Part shown: positions 1-11,752 of the stretch, in pieces | Position numbering within the stretch: position 1 is the first letter of the stretch | Layout of the letters: each line of letters starts with the position of its first letter | Assembly (NCBI RefSeq): GCF_037975245.1 | Contig: NC_092574.1 | Location: 1,827,001 to 1,891,000 of the forward strand | DNA: 64,000 bases | Reading direction: 5' to 3' | Source: Apostichopus japonicus | Lineage: Eukaryota; Echinodermata; Holothuroidea; Aspidochirotida; Stichopodidae | Translations under genes and position numbers: made by a program | Notes under the pieces: generated by a model | Told to the model about the DNA's origin: nothing | Database searches by the model: none | The model's input: only the letters and a program-made list of their open reading frames with translations

Positions 1-660
1 AATAGCTCTAGTTCTGGTTCCCACTAAGGTCAATCTTCAAATTTCAACCAAGCTTAAATTTGTCAGTTTCATCAGGGTTTGAGACATGGACTTCTGTTGA
101 CCTACAGTGTGTTGTTAAGGGCAATGAATACATTTTCAAGTTTTGGCCTCAAATATATGATCTTTGACCTACACAGCAAATAATAGCTCTAGTTCTGGTT
201 CCCACTAAGGTCAATCTTCAAATTTCAACCAAGCTTAAATTTGTCAGTTTCATCAGGGTTTGAGACATGGACTTCTGTTGACCTACAGTATGTTGTTAAG
301 GGCAATGCATACATTTTCAAGTTTTGGCCTCAAATATATGATCTTTGACCTACACAGCAAATAATAGCTCTAGTTCTGGTTCCCACTAAGGTCAATCTTC
401 AAATTTCAACCAAGCTTAAATTTGTCAGTTTCATCAGGGTTTGAGACATGGACTTCTGTTGACCTACAGTATGTTGTTAAGGGCAATGCATACATTTTCA
501 AGTTTTGGCCTCAAATATATGATCTTTGACCTACACAGCAAATAATAGCTCTAGTTCTGGTTCCCACTAAGGTCAATCTTCAAACTAAGTACAAATTTTA
601 ACCATGCATAAATTTGTCAGTTTCATCAGGGTTTGAGACATGGACTTCTGTTGACCTATG
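1..660. repeat. 181-bp tandem repeat, about 3.6 copies
   Basis: Copies start at 1, 182, 363 and 544 (AATAGCTCTAGTTCTGG), an exact 181-bp period. The first three are nearly identical. The fourth diverges after about 580 and fades near 660. Each unit contains TTGACCTAC and TTTGACCTAC, half-site-like words that recur elsewhere in the window. The array probably continues left of the window, which starts exactly at a unit boundary. Confidence 0.95.
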
Positions 661-1669
661 TTGGTATTTGATCTCTATGAAATGCATAAATCATCTTGTG
701 CTTACTCAGTTAAGTCGGCTAGCTATGTATGATGTTAACCCTAGCTGTGTTTCTTCACATATTGAGTTTTTACGGTTTGCAGACATTGGAACTCTGGTGA
801 CCTCAAATGACCTTGTATAAAGTATACAAATTTATATCACTAATGTGGATTCACATGCCTTGTATTTCACTGAAATAGCCTTTGACCTATATGAAAAGCA
901 ATTGGATTCTTGTATATATACACAGAGGTGGATCCACATGCCAAGTATAAAGTCCATCCAAGTATAAATTTGAATTAATTAAGATTAGACTTTTTGAGGC
1001 TTTGCCCTCTGGTGACCTCGAATGTCCTAGGCCAACAGAAACATAAGGGTTTTTGCACTCAGATCCACATTCACAAGTTTGCAGTTACTGTAAACGTGTT
1101 GGGTTGAAAACAAGCCTTCAACAGGTTAAAAAAAAAATATGTGATTCCTGAAAATGGAAACTTGTTACCAAATGTACAGGCTGTTAGTTTTGTGAATGGT
1201 GGATTTGAAAGGAAGAGGTGATAACCAGCTAATATGCTAAGTAAATGGTAAATCACGATAGTGTAGAGCCAACACAGGTAAGAGAGGAACCCAAAAATGG
1301 TGTTTTATTTTCAGTTCAATTGCAATCGACATGTCACTAACTGTGCCACTTGTTCAACAAAGATATTTATTTTTTTTAGAAACAATCAACTTCTGCCAAC
1401 TAATAATTATTTAATCTTAACTGTAAAACCCAGCAACTGTGCACTAATTTTCACATTTTTGTATTTGATTTTACTCCTATATATGCCACAGAGAAGAGTG
1501 TTGTCTTAAGCTCAATTACGAGTGCATAGGCCAACAAACAAGGAAACAGACTGAGTGTCAACAACTTCCGTTGCTCATGTAGTAGTGCATATGGATGTGA
1601 CCTCATCAAAGTGTGGAAATACGATGAATTCTATACTTACTGATACTTACAGTACTATACTATACTTAC

Positions 1670-1835
1670 TGATGTAAACTGTATATTAATTGGATTGTCA
1701 AAGTCCAAGACTTCACTGAGTTCCTTCACTTTCTGGAAATGATCACTTTTACCGTTTGCGATGACTTCACTGAACTTAAACGTTCCTTGCAGGTTTTCTT
1801 CACCCAGCATTATAACAGTGTCTAACGATGGAATC
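1670..1835 (-). CDS. ACSF2: ACSF2 coding exon 5
   Basis: Acceptor CCTCCAG, 166 bp, donor GTAAGT at 1669. Encodes IPSLDTVIMLGEENLQGTF and ends with PINIQFTS, directly before the glycine-rich ATP-binding loop expected in the next exon, beyond the left edge. Confidence 0.85.
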
Positions 1836-4800
1836 CTGGAGGAAATAAAGGTTACAATATATAGATCAACGTTGAATAGAAAAACTCAATTATAATGTAC
1901 CATCAAACCAGACTGCCAATAACTAAGTGATTCCTTGCCAATACAAAAACCCTGAGGGAAATTTGGACATAGCATTTTCAACTATTGATGACTGTTGACT
2001 TCAAGTGATTAGCAAATATCCTCATTATCTCTATAACGATTTGAGACTCATCTTATAGCAAGCATGAAGATCGAAAACGTTTACCTTTTAGACTTAACAT
2101 GCTTTAGCCATCACACAAACATATTTACCTCATATAAATGCACAGCTACATACACACATACACGCATACATACATACCATACAAAATTTAAAATGGAAAT
2201 AAATGTATTTATGTTTATTGATTGGCATGGGGAGAATAGCCTGACCAATCATCTAGGTTTGATTCTGAGCTCAGAAAAACAGTTTTCTGGACTGTGGACC
2301 GAATGTTACGCTATTTGGCACAAAACATGTTGCAAATCTTCTCATTATGATGTAGTTGCAACATCAATTGATGAAATTAACACAGTCTGACAGAGGTCTT
2401 TTGTACCTTTACCATGCTACCAAATGTCATCATCCAAAAACTCAATAAAATGCATGTCCACTTGTGTTGTTTTCTTATTCAACTTCTTTATCGTATATTG
2501 CTTCTATATGTGATAACTCTAGTCTATAAAATATCAGGACTGCAGTGCTTTGTCATCCCTCTCTTTCCACTCGTAAATGTCCATATTACAGTAAGACAAC
2601 ACAGTTATTTCTTGGGTGCATTAAGGCCTACTATACTTCAATTTGTCTCTGGTTATTCTTCAGTTCCAATAAGAACAAGACGACTGCTTCAAGAGATAAA
2701 CTCCAAAGTTTGTTACATTCTAATCACATGGCAAATATAAACATGGTGCTCACTATTTTAAATTCAAATTTAATATTCGCTTAATTTGATTAAATTTTAG
2801 GTAGCTAGACTTAATTCTAAAGCCATTGAAGTTAATTGTGAGATATGCTCAGATGAACACGAAGCAAAACCAATCTGCAGTATTCAGTGCAAATACTTAC
2901 TATATACAACTTGAATTTTATTTTCAAATTTGGGAAGAAAGGTAAGAATTTCAGACTGAAATTACCCCCCTCTGATATATATCCCAAAGATGCATACCCG
3001 TCAACTCTCCCGGTTTTACCAAGAGACTCCCGGTTTTTACCCGAATCTCCCGGCCTCCCGGTTTCATATTCTATTCTCCCGGTTTTTTAATGTTTCATCA
3101 CTTGCGACATTTCTGAAAATAGCCAACAATTAGTCCTATGCTTCTCCACAGTAATGCTGAACAGGAAAGGCATTTCAGTGTAGTTTGCAAGAACAAGACA
3201 GACAGTCGGTCAAGTCTCAAGCTTGATTGGACTCTATCTAGCATACTAGCCATGAAGTCACAGTACCCAGAGTCAACTGTTCCTTGTTTCAAATGGAAGC
3301 CTACTAAAGAAACCCTGTACAAAGCGAAGCGAGCTGCTGTAAACTGCATCTGATTGGATGATTCTCTCACTGTATTGCATAAGTAGACTATACTTATTTT
3401 GGAGTATTTATATCATTTCAGTTGAAAAATTACCAACCTCCCTATTTTCCCCTTGTGCTCCCTATTTTTTGGCCCTGAAAAATGTTATTCTCCCTAGTTT
3501 GGGGTCAAACAGGTTGACAGGTCTGCAAGATGGTAATATTGTCACCTAAAGACTAGATACTGTAGAAACCAACATACCCAGAGTACCCTTGCATATCATG
3601 GAGCTATAAACAGAACTGTTTATAGCTCCATGTGCATACTCAGTTCCAGCATACACTTGTTCAAGTTGTCTAAACAATGTTTACACACGTAGTAGATAAC
3701 AATCAAAGATCAACAAATCAGATCAAAATAACTCACTGTATAAACAAACAGCACCCCTGGTTGACTTTCTATATCATGCAACCTTCACTGTGCATTAGGT
3801 ACGTATACTGAATATAGGTCCAAATGTAGTGCATAACTAAGGGATTTATATATCTGTTACCTATAAAGAGCCTATGTACTATGCATGTGCAACAGCTTAA
3901 AGGAACAGTGCTATAGATAGATTGGTCTGCCTGAGGACCAAGTTTTGCTTGTCTTGGTTTTGGCCTCAGTCTCGAGCCTCTGCGGTCTGCAGTTCCTTAT
4001 TCCGTGCATTGTGAAGCATATAAACTTAATATTACACAATGCACTTATTTGTATAGAGTGGCCAGTTGAACATCGTTCAGCAGGAAGATAAGATTATGAC
4101 ATTTACATTGGCATTTCCCATAGTTTGGCATTTAGTCTGGTCGACCATTATCACTTAAATCTAGCAAGTATGGTATGGTCTTCCTCACAGAGGATATACT
4201 GTCACACTGTTCGACTGAAGAATAGACATCACGTCAGCATTCTTCAGTATTCTTTCAAGAAGAATTCAACAAGAAAGTGGACAATTTCAAGAAAGAGGAA
4301 AATTTCACGATGATTGTATTGCTGTTAAACGTATGATTCTGAAATTAGGAGTCCCAGTCTACTTTTGTTCAGTGTAGGGGTTCACAAAAGAATGTAGTCA
4401 TGTTCACCTGTTCAATAATATTACCAGATTTGTTCATTTGAAATCAGTGTTTGCTGGCGATGAGATATGCAACTCTGTGGATTGCCATCTTGTTTAAAAG
4501 TGTAATGAATTTCTAGCTTTGTTTAAGGAATAACGAAGGCAGGGATCAAAGACAGTTTATATTATTACGCCCAAAATACGCCCAATTTTCAAAGCGAGCG
4601 TACTAAGTCCAACAGAAAGTGGTTAACATAAAAATTGAATATTAGATAGTTTTGAGGTTACTGAATGATATAAATTTTCTTTGATCCCTGAATCATACTT
4701 TGAACAGTGATACAATCATTGTGAAATTTTTCTCTTTTGTTGTCCATTTTGTACTAATTTTTAACAAAAGAAAGATTACCACTCCTTGTCAATCAGTGAA

Positions 4801-7800
4801 ATTCTAACCCCATGTGACGATAATTAATAATAGAGTAGGCCGACTTTGTCCTCTTGTGTGATTTGATGCAGGGAATAGACCTAGCTAGGCTACGCACCCA
4901 GGCACAATGCAGTATATACAGTAGAATATATATCGCGTGTAATCACACACATGTTTACAAGCAATATCCTAGACCCGGACGCAAAATTGAACTGCATCAC
5001 CAAACTGCGACTTTCGCATTCTCATTTTAAACATACTATCATCGCGTTGTTAATTTCAGCTGAGATCTAACCCTGTGTGGCATTGAAAATAGCTACTGTA
5101 TTTTCAAAATTCCAAAGCCTGTCAATTAAGCAAAGTTTTCACACATAACTGGACTAGACCAGGCACAATATTGTACTTTGTAGCCTAGTTGTATTAATCA
5201 TTTGCCCAGGCCTAACATAAACATTAGGTTCAGGGTAGTGTGGCCTAAGCTAGATCCAGGTTTAGTATACTGTAGTCTATAGGTTTATGCTCCTCATTTT
5301 CACTAGGCATGCAATTTAGGACAGGGTACTATATAAATATACATTTGACATGAAACTTTCCAGAGTGCAACCTCTGCTCAACCCAAATTACCTCTATCTG
5401 CCACTATAAACACAATATTAGGGTTATTTTACTTATTATAGAGAAGCCATAGCCATACATACCAGCTAAGCAGCTTTCTACCTGAAAATATCGTATTTAC
5501 ATAGTGTTCAACTTTTGACACCTGGTGACCTAAACCTAAAATGAACTCTGACCTACAGCAAATTGTGTGCAAACTATACATTACACAAGGCTATCATAAC
5601 ATGCATATATGAGCTAGTTTCATGTTTTGGTTCTCAAGATATATATAGCACTTTTTGATTTATTCACATTTTGGGCTCTGCTAACCCAAATGACTTTTCA
5701 TCTCAACCACAAACAATGGGGTTTAGTATAGTTTAGTTTAGAAACCTAAGGATCAGGAAGCCTTACAGTAGCATATTTGATGCCCTATCCATGTTGGATC
5801 GTGGATGAACACTGCTTATTTGAAGCCTTCTCTTTTCGATAAGTGTTCAGAGGATAACGAGGCAAGGGTATGAATTCGCTCCCTTTCCTGCTCCCAGGAC
5901 CACCATTTAACATCCCCATCCCAGGGACGAGAGTGTATGCCCCAGCATCTGACCACTTTCTCAAATACTGAGGTAGGCAAAGGCACCCCATTCCTGGTGG
6001 AATTTTGATCCTGGAACCTAAGGATTGTGAGGTGGACACTCTAACCGCTGAACCAAGCCTTTGTCTAACTAAACTGATTACAGGAAAGCAACATGCCAAA
6101 TAGAAGAACTGCACAGGCTACCTTCTTTGAGATATACAAGATTTCACACTTTTTCCCTCTGTTGACCTCAAATGACCTTTGACATTTATGAAAAGCACTA
6201 CAGAAAGTTCCACTTCTTGACGTATTGTGTGAACCAGTAAGAGATTTTTTAGTACATACCCCTTGCTCTTGAGTTGTCCAGGCTGACTGTTCTCTAGTTC
6301 TGGACAGTTTTCTTTGATCATTGCATAGTAGTCTGAAGTTCGGAAATTGGGAGCTGAGACCACTGCTTTAACACCAGCCTAATAATAATTATAATCATAA
6401 TTAAACAAGGTAATAGTAGGGAGAACTGTCTCTCTGAGGATAAGCTTGGAACTCTAAAGCCATTTGGTATAAATGAAGGGGCTGCTGTACACATCCCACA
6501 AAACTATTGGACTTCCCATATAAGCAGGTTACATACAAAGATTTTGGTCAACTCATTATAAAAAACAAAGCAACATCATGATGAGTAATTAATGAATTCT
6601 GTGCTCTATGCAGTATGCATTTTTAAGTATTGATCAAAAAGTAAATATTCCATAGCATTCATAGAGCTGTTGTTTTTCAGCAATGAATTTACATTAATTA
6701 TTGCATTGTTACCTTAATTTAATCAACACGAACAGTGTTTCCCCAAAATACTAGTCAAAAAATGTTCAACTTTGCTCAAAGTTCAAGAAGCATTTTGCTT
6801 CCATCATCAAAGCAACATTCTTCATGAAGTCATAGAATGCCTCATTTGTGTGAGTGTCTAGGAATGAAGTTTAATATGGGGTCAGGACCTCCAGGAATGA
6901 ACTTCCAAAACCTTTAGCAATGTTTCATACACTTAGAAGCATTAATATTGGGCCAATACTGATTAATACAGGTCTGTATAGCTTATGAAAATGGTCTTTG
7001 ATCTGTAAAAACTACTAACTTAGGATCTTGAGACTTTACCATATTGACTCATGTACTAAAATAATCTTAATCTCCACAACAAACATTGTATGTTTGCAGA
7101 CAAATTTAAGTATTCTATTTCTGATCTAATTGATTTTAATATCAAGTCTGTAAATAAATAAACATACATACCAACCTTGTTAAGACAGTAGTTGAGTTCT
7201 GCTGATCTGTATCCCGGGTTAATGTTTACCAGAATTGCACCAATCATGGAAGCTCCCAACTGAGTCACAACCCAATCATAGGAATTTGGTCCCCATATAC
7301 CCAATCGATCACCCCTGCCGATTCCTACAGACAAAAATCCAGCTGCTGCATTGCGTACCTGAGAAAGGATACATATCAGTACCAGCATACCAAAACATAA
7401 CATAACCAATTGGGGGGGGGGCAGGTTAGGGGCTGTTTTCAGCATAAACTTGATTATGTTAGTGATCTATTTTCTTAAGGCGATCACTTTTATACAAGTT
7501 TTGTTTTTATTAGTGATGTTTCCTTCAAACACTGACTTATTTTCCAATTAAACGTCTACTAAGGTAAAGGTAACCATCGAACCCCTGATGAGTCCCAAAA
7601 GGACGAAACCCTTTGTGAAGTGGAATTTTTCTGATGTGTTGATCTTTATTAATTTATTATAAATCTGTCATACTGCTACACATTCATTTCTTGGCTTGGC
7701 TATAAAGAGTGGTAATTCTGTGTAAATTGTCAGATTCAAAGCACCAGGGGTGCACGCTGTATAATCATAACACTTGGGTAATACACCCTCATTGACAGAT

Positions 7801-10800
7801 ATACACGGCCAGTTTATACGCATTCTCACACCAGTAGAATCACTGTGGTTGAGTGGTATGGACCTTGGTCTTTGACACAAAGGTCCTGGGTTCAATTCCT
7901 ACCGTCGCCTGATGATTTCAAAAAGGACCAAACAGTGCGTGAAGTAGAATTTTACTGGTGTGTTTGATCTTTTTAATTATATGTGTGTGTGTGGGGGGGG
8001 GGGGGGGTGTGGTTGCGCATGTATGTGTGTGTGTAAATGTCCAAAATGTGAACAGAAAGACCAATAAAACACATAGCAACATAACAAGAAATAATCTATG
8101 AACTCCCTGAAAGAAAAAAGAATGTTTTAGTTTATAATAAACCTGATTGGTAGATTAAAGACACATCAAGGGAACTTTCCAACATGGTTAAAAGGAATAC
8201 AAGCAATATTATAGGTGTTAATAAATTATACTGTACTGCACTATTCATGGTTCACATCAGCCATAAAACTGCATTCAGACGTCAGCCATAAAACTGTATT
8301 CAGGAATCCTGTCAGACCATATAAATTCTTGTTTATGGATAGACACACACACATGCTCAATAACAATAAATCTGTACTGTAGTAACTGTACAGTTGTCCT
8401 GTGCCTTCACGATACACTACATCAGGCACTTATTTACCAGCACACATCAAAAAGCGACATTTTCATTAAGATATTAAGATTGAATAGCTTCTTCCTGACT
8501 TAATGTATTCAAGTCCATACTTATACTTGTGTATGTACACATAGTATGGTTGATCCACACTAGAATGACAATTTAAATACATATTTCCTCATTTTCCTTA
8601 CATCATGTAGAACCTCTTCATATGTCTTTCTGATATTCTCACTGCAGAATACAAATGCTTCTCTGTGCGGTTGTTTGGCTGACATATCCTCCAATGCCTG
8701 ACCGATTGTTTTCCCTAAAAACTGCATTGTGGATGGCTGATGAACATAGCTCTGTGTCAGCTTTTCCTTCCATAGTATACTGAGTGCACAAAACAGAAAA
8801 ATTAATTATACCAAAACCAGAACATCAAAACTGTATTAAACCGAACTTTATCTCATGGGTAAATGAAACTAATTATGGACATTTTCGATTTCAAAGCACT
8901 TAAAAATTGCATAATATCCTATATCAGGGTCCCAATATCCTCAAATTCTAAGGAACTGATTCAGAAACCAAAAAAATTAAAATAAACTTGATAAATTTGA
9001 CCAGAAACATCAGAGCAAAGATAGAATATAAGAAATAAAAACATCTTACAAGTTTTTATTCTAATGGTGCTTGTTCCATAATAATGCATCTAAGATCCAT
9101 CTTTTGAATTCAGTTGGAATATATGTTATTGCCCCAAGATTAGTTGATACATGTTTGTAAAATTTGTCCAAGTTTGTGCACTTATGTCTGTGATTGCATT
9201 GAGTTCACACAAAATTATGTTATTTGAGGTCAAAGGAAAGTCCAAACAATAATTTATTACAATTTTTCCTTCAAGGGTTTCAATTTCTTCCAGATAAATT
9301 TGGTAACAAATGTCTGTTGATGAAGGAGCGTTAGAACTTTGCATGTGTGGCCTCTGATGTTATAGCTCACTCATGAAAGATGATTGCGTTTATTAAGCAA
9401 GGGTCTTGCCAGCATAATAACTTTGCCAATAAGGCTAAATCCTAGGAATCACCCCTATCATCAAACTATGTTTTCAGGGTACAGAAATTCAAATAAACTC
9501 TTCAAAGGCCTAAATTTTACTATTGAAAAGAATTTGTATTGGAAACAGCATGTGAATGTTTTACAGTAACTACTTACTCAAGTTTATTGGCATTTTCTAA
9601 GACATTCAGGACATCTTTCCTACTGATACTGTATACAGATTTATTAAGTTTTCATTTACGGAAGGCTGGCATAAATGGGAATGAGGTCTAGCTAGATTTT
9701 GCCACTGGGGTGTGTTGGATCGGCCATTGTTACATCGACAGTGCAGCGATTTTAGTAGATTTTAGAAGCAAGGACAGAAACGACAAAACTCACATTTCTC
9801 CAAGGAAATCAACTACTCTATGTGTGTATAGTAATGTTTCTCATATGACAAAACAAGTGGCTTGGGAGCAGTGGCGTAGCCAGAGGGGGGCCAGGGGGAA
9901 TACCCCCCAAAATTTGCTTTATGCTACAGTCTTCGAACACCCCCCCCCCCCCCCATGAAATCCAGTGATGTATTCAAAATACTTTTTTTTTACATTTCTG
10001 TGATTCCTAATCACAAGTATTCATACCTTAGGGACCATGTTCATATACTTCATATAAGGTCAGAACTTGGTAATCAGCCTGAGATATGACACATTTTGGG
10101 CCTTCATCATACCCACATACGGAGACCGTTGATCAATATCGTCCCACAGAATAAGCGGCAATAATTTGGCTGGTTTTATAACCATTACAAACTAGTGCTG
10201 GCATGTGCATTTTCAGCGACAAATGATGCCACTTTGTGCAGCCGGGGTGCCCATTAATAAATATATTTCTTGGTAATTCCTACCATCAACCATCACCGGG
10301 TTGCCCCCCTTAAGAAAAATCTTGCCCAGGCCCCTAACAATAGAATGCTGTCTACGCTACTGCTTGGGAGCACACAACTAACATGGTTCAGCCAACATTT
10401 CTAATCTTAAACCACTTCCAATCTTGCAAACTCAATACCTCATGATTTGCATGGACTGTAATATTTTGAAAGTAAAAAGATATTCATAGATATGCCTTGG
10501 CAGGCATAGGCCTACTGTATGGCAGTATACTCTCCTTCCAATTGTGTAAGCTTTGTCTCATCAATTATATATCCGTCTACCAAATTACACATACTTATTG
10601 GCATAATTAATTACCAAACAACTAAATTGCTACTATATTTGGCACATCTCTCTTCAAAGTATTCACTCAGCTAATCTCTGCCTGAGCTTCCAAATAACCT
10701 GAAATCTTATTCTGGAAATATATTGCAGCATAGAGACTTTTTGTCTTTACTTGTGGTAACTATCCTAATTTGATGAACAGGATTGTTTCGTTTTTTGCTA

Positions 10801-11202
10801 ACGTTATTGTACATTATATGTTTAAACTAGTTTAAAGTTTTGTTACCAACACCTGTGTTGACTTTTGTGTACATACAGGAAAGTGAATTTGAATTAATTA
10901 AAACACATGTATTCAATGTATCTCCTTGAGGCCTAACGAAGCCACATTTAGTGTATCAGTGTGCTAGCACGTACAGTACATGCCTAGAACCATTTTGACA
11001 TGATAGCACCCCGTATGGAATGGACACAGTACAGTAACAATACTACAGTAACAATACCATAGGACTACGGATAATTCCCCAGCTAAGCCCGGCCTGTACA
11101 TAGACCTACTTACCAACTACCTGACACAGGACGGAGAGTTTGTTTGAAAAGCGAGGTTGTTCGAAGAAAGACCAAACTTTTACAACGCCAGGTCGATGCC
11201 AT
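1670..11202 (-). CDS. ACSF2: ACSF2-type mitochondrial acyl-CoA synthetase, first five coding exons (gene continues left)
   Basis: Five minus-strand exons (11202-11114, 8779-8602, 7358-7176, 6378-6260, 1835-1670) join in a consistent reading frame to give about 245 residues. This matches the N-terminal 40% of ACSF2, the medium-chain acyl-CoA ligase of the mitochondrial matrix that activates fatty acids with ATP and CoA. Visible landmarks are a basic, Arg/Ser/Thr-rich N terminus free of acidic residues (targeting-peptide-like), GDRLGIWGPNSYDWV, INPGYRSAELNY, CPELENSQPG, and PINIQFTS at the point where the AMP-binding loop (TSGTTG) begins. The adenylation core and C-terminal domain lie beyond the left edge. 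All introns have GT/AG ends. Assignment rests on remembered similarity to vertebrate ACSF2. A closely related family member cannot be excluded. Confidence 0.85.
2993..3525 (+). mobile_element. Short hAT-type element remnant with transposase C-terminal fragment
   Basis: Ends read CATACCCGTCAAC at the left and, inverted, CAGACCTGTCAAC at the right. The flanks CAAAGATG and CAAGATGG look like a decayed 8-bp target duplication, as for hAT elements. Inside are a run of CTCCCGGTTTT words (about 3005-3090) and a transposase fragment at 3138-3353. It lies in an ACSF2 intron. Confidence 0.6.
3138..3353 (+). pseudogene. hAT transposase C-terminal (dimerisation domain) fragment
   Basis: A 71-residue open stretch contains SNAEQERHFSVV, then KTDSRSSL and LDWTLSSILAMK. 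This is the order seen at the C-terminal dimerisation (hATC) region of hAT transposases (Asn-Ala-X-X-Glu-Arg-X-Phe-Ser). Nothing of the catalytic DDE core is present, so it cannot act alone. Confidence 0.6.
3598..3631. other. Perfect 16-bp inverted repeat with 2-base spacer
   Basis: Arms at 3598-3613 and 3616-3631 (ATGGAGCTATAAACAG and its exact complement) are separated by AA. It could extrude as a cruciform, or be the ends of a vanished insertion. It is intronic in ACSF2. Confidence 0.9.
5765..6090 (-). repeat. tRNA-derived SINE
   Basis: On the minus strand an A-box-like word TGGTTCAGCGGTTAGAG (6055-6039) is followed 21 bases later by a B-box-like GGTTCCAGGATC (6018-6007), the layout of an internal RNA polymerase III promoter. 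The body runs down to about 5765. Limits are approximate. It lies in an ACSF2 intron, same strand as the gene. Confidence 0.6.
6260..6378 (-). CDS. ACSF2: ACSF2 coding exon 4
   Basis: Acceptor TTATTAG, 119 bp, donor GTATGT. Encodes AGVKAVVSAPNFRTSDYY and CPELENSQPGQLKSKG. The Pro-Glu-X-Glu-Asn-X-Gln-Pro-Gly block is characteristic of ACSF2. Ends two bases into a codon, completed by exon 5. Confidence 0.85.
7176..7358 (-). CDS. ACSF2: ACSF2 coding exon 3
   Basis: Acceptor TTTCTCAG, 183 bp in frame throughout. Carries AAAGFLSVGIGRGDRLGIWG and the INPGYRSAELNY region, the best-conserved N-terminal block of this family. The donor is ambiguous by four bases (7175 or 7171). The first keeps frame with exon 4. 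Confidence 0.88.
7562..7660 (+). repeat. SINE fragment with hammerhead-ribozyme-like core
   Basis: CTGATGA (7585-7591), GTCC, loop CAAAA, GGAC (7601-7604), then GAAAC (7605-7609) reproduce the catalytic core plus stem II of a hammerhead ribozyme. The downstream sequence (GTGAAGTGGAATTTT...) is shared with the SINE at 7840-7975, so this is a second, 5'-different copy of that family. I could not draw convincing stems I and III. Confidence 0.55.
7840..7975 (+). repeat. tRNA-derived SINE, second copy of the same family
   Basis: An A-box-like TGGTTGAGTGGTATGG (7846-7861) and B-box GGGTTCAATTCC (7888-7899) form a tRNA-like head. The body has CTGATGA at 7909-7915 and a GGAC at the expected place, but stem II and the GAAA are degraded (CAAAC). 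A G-rich (GT)n/(G)n tract follows at about 7982-8035. Confidence 0.65.
8602..8779 (-). CDS. ACSF2: ACSF2 coding exon 2
   Basis: Acceptor CTCAG, then 178 bp, then donor GTAAGG. Encodes the segment with SYVHQPSTMQFLGKTIGQAL and EAFVFCSENIRKTYEEV, the N-terminal part of an acyl-CoA synthetase where the substrate-entry lobe begins. Ends on a complete codon. Confidence 0.85.
9869..10362. mobile_element. 494-bp hAT-type MITE with intact target duplication
   Basis: Terminal inverted repeats CAGTGGCGTAG / CTACGCTACTG are bounded by a perfect 8-bp duplication CTTGGGAG (9861-9868 and 10363-10370). That is the hAT signature. No transposase is encoded. A poly-C run lies near 9942-9954. The copy lies in ACSF2 intron 1. 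Confidence 0.88.
11114..11202 (-). CDS. ACSF2: ACSF2 coding exon 1 (start codon and targeting peptide)
   Basis: The ATG at 11202-11200 opens a short coding run, starting MASTWRCKSLVFLRTT, rich in Arg/Lys/Ser/Thr with no acidic residue, as expected of a mitochondrial presequence. The donor GTAAGT follows at 11113. The exon ends two bases into a codon, and exon 2 supplies the third base, so the junction keeps frame. This fit is why I chose this ATG. Confidence 0.75.
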
Positions 11203-11631
11203 GGTAAGGGTTGCAACATCCACAAGGTGTTGAAAAAAGTACAAGCAGTCCTCTTGACGTCTGTAAACAACAACACCGAAGTCGTGTGTATTACCGGAAG
11301 GTTGGAACCAATGAACTAAATTTCAGTGGTTGGAACCGACTGCCCTCAATACTCTTCCCAGGTACTTATAAAGTATAAGCTAACGTCATTCTGCTCTATG
11401 GACCACGTAGACTTCCGGGCTTGTGACAGAGAAGTGCGCCCACCCCGGGTTACTACAAAGATTACTGACAGCCAGGGGTGTCAATCCACAGTCACGGGTA
11501 GGGAGGGGGGGCAGGGGCGTCGGACCAATATTCACTTCGCAAAAAGAAAAGAAAAGTAGGACTAAGAAAAAAAAAACGGCAAAAAAAAAAGGAACCGAAA
11601 TGAAACACTTCAAAAATGGGGACAAACTAAA

Positions 11632-11752
11632 ACGAATGACAGCGAATGACCGAATGACAATTGACTTTGTACAGGGTTAATTATCATTTGCGAATGACAG
11701 CGAATGACAGCGAATGACAACGAATGACAACGAAGGACAACGAAGGACAGTG
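11632..11752. repeat. 10-bp tandem array (CGAATGACAG/A)n
   Basis: CGAATGACAG-like decamers repeat about ten times with one interruption. The inverse word GTCATTCG appears three times at about 12155-12236, so the array and its complement flank an AT-rich 400-bp stretch. Confidence 0.8.

Noticed and set aside
1-660. CRISPR array
   Set aside because: The 181-bp units are contiguous tandem copies without spacers, in an animal genome.
7840-7915. Functional tRNA gene
   Set aside because: A and B boxes are present but acceptor and anticodon stems do not pair. The repeat body downstream shows it is a SINE.
11386-11680. Three overlapping ORFs
   Set aside because: They cover a low-complexity G/A-rich stretch. 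No family features, and all are mutually overlapping.
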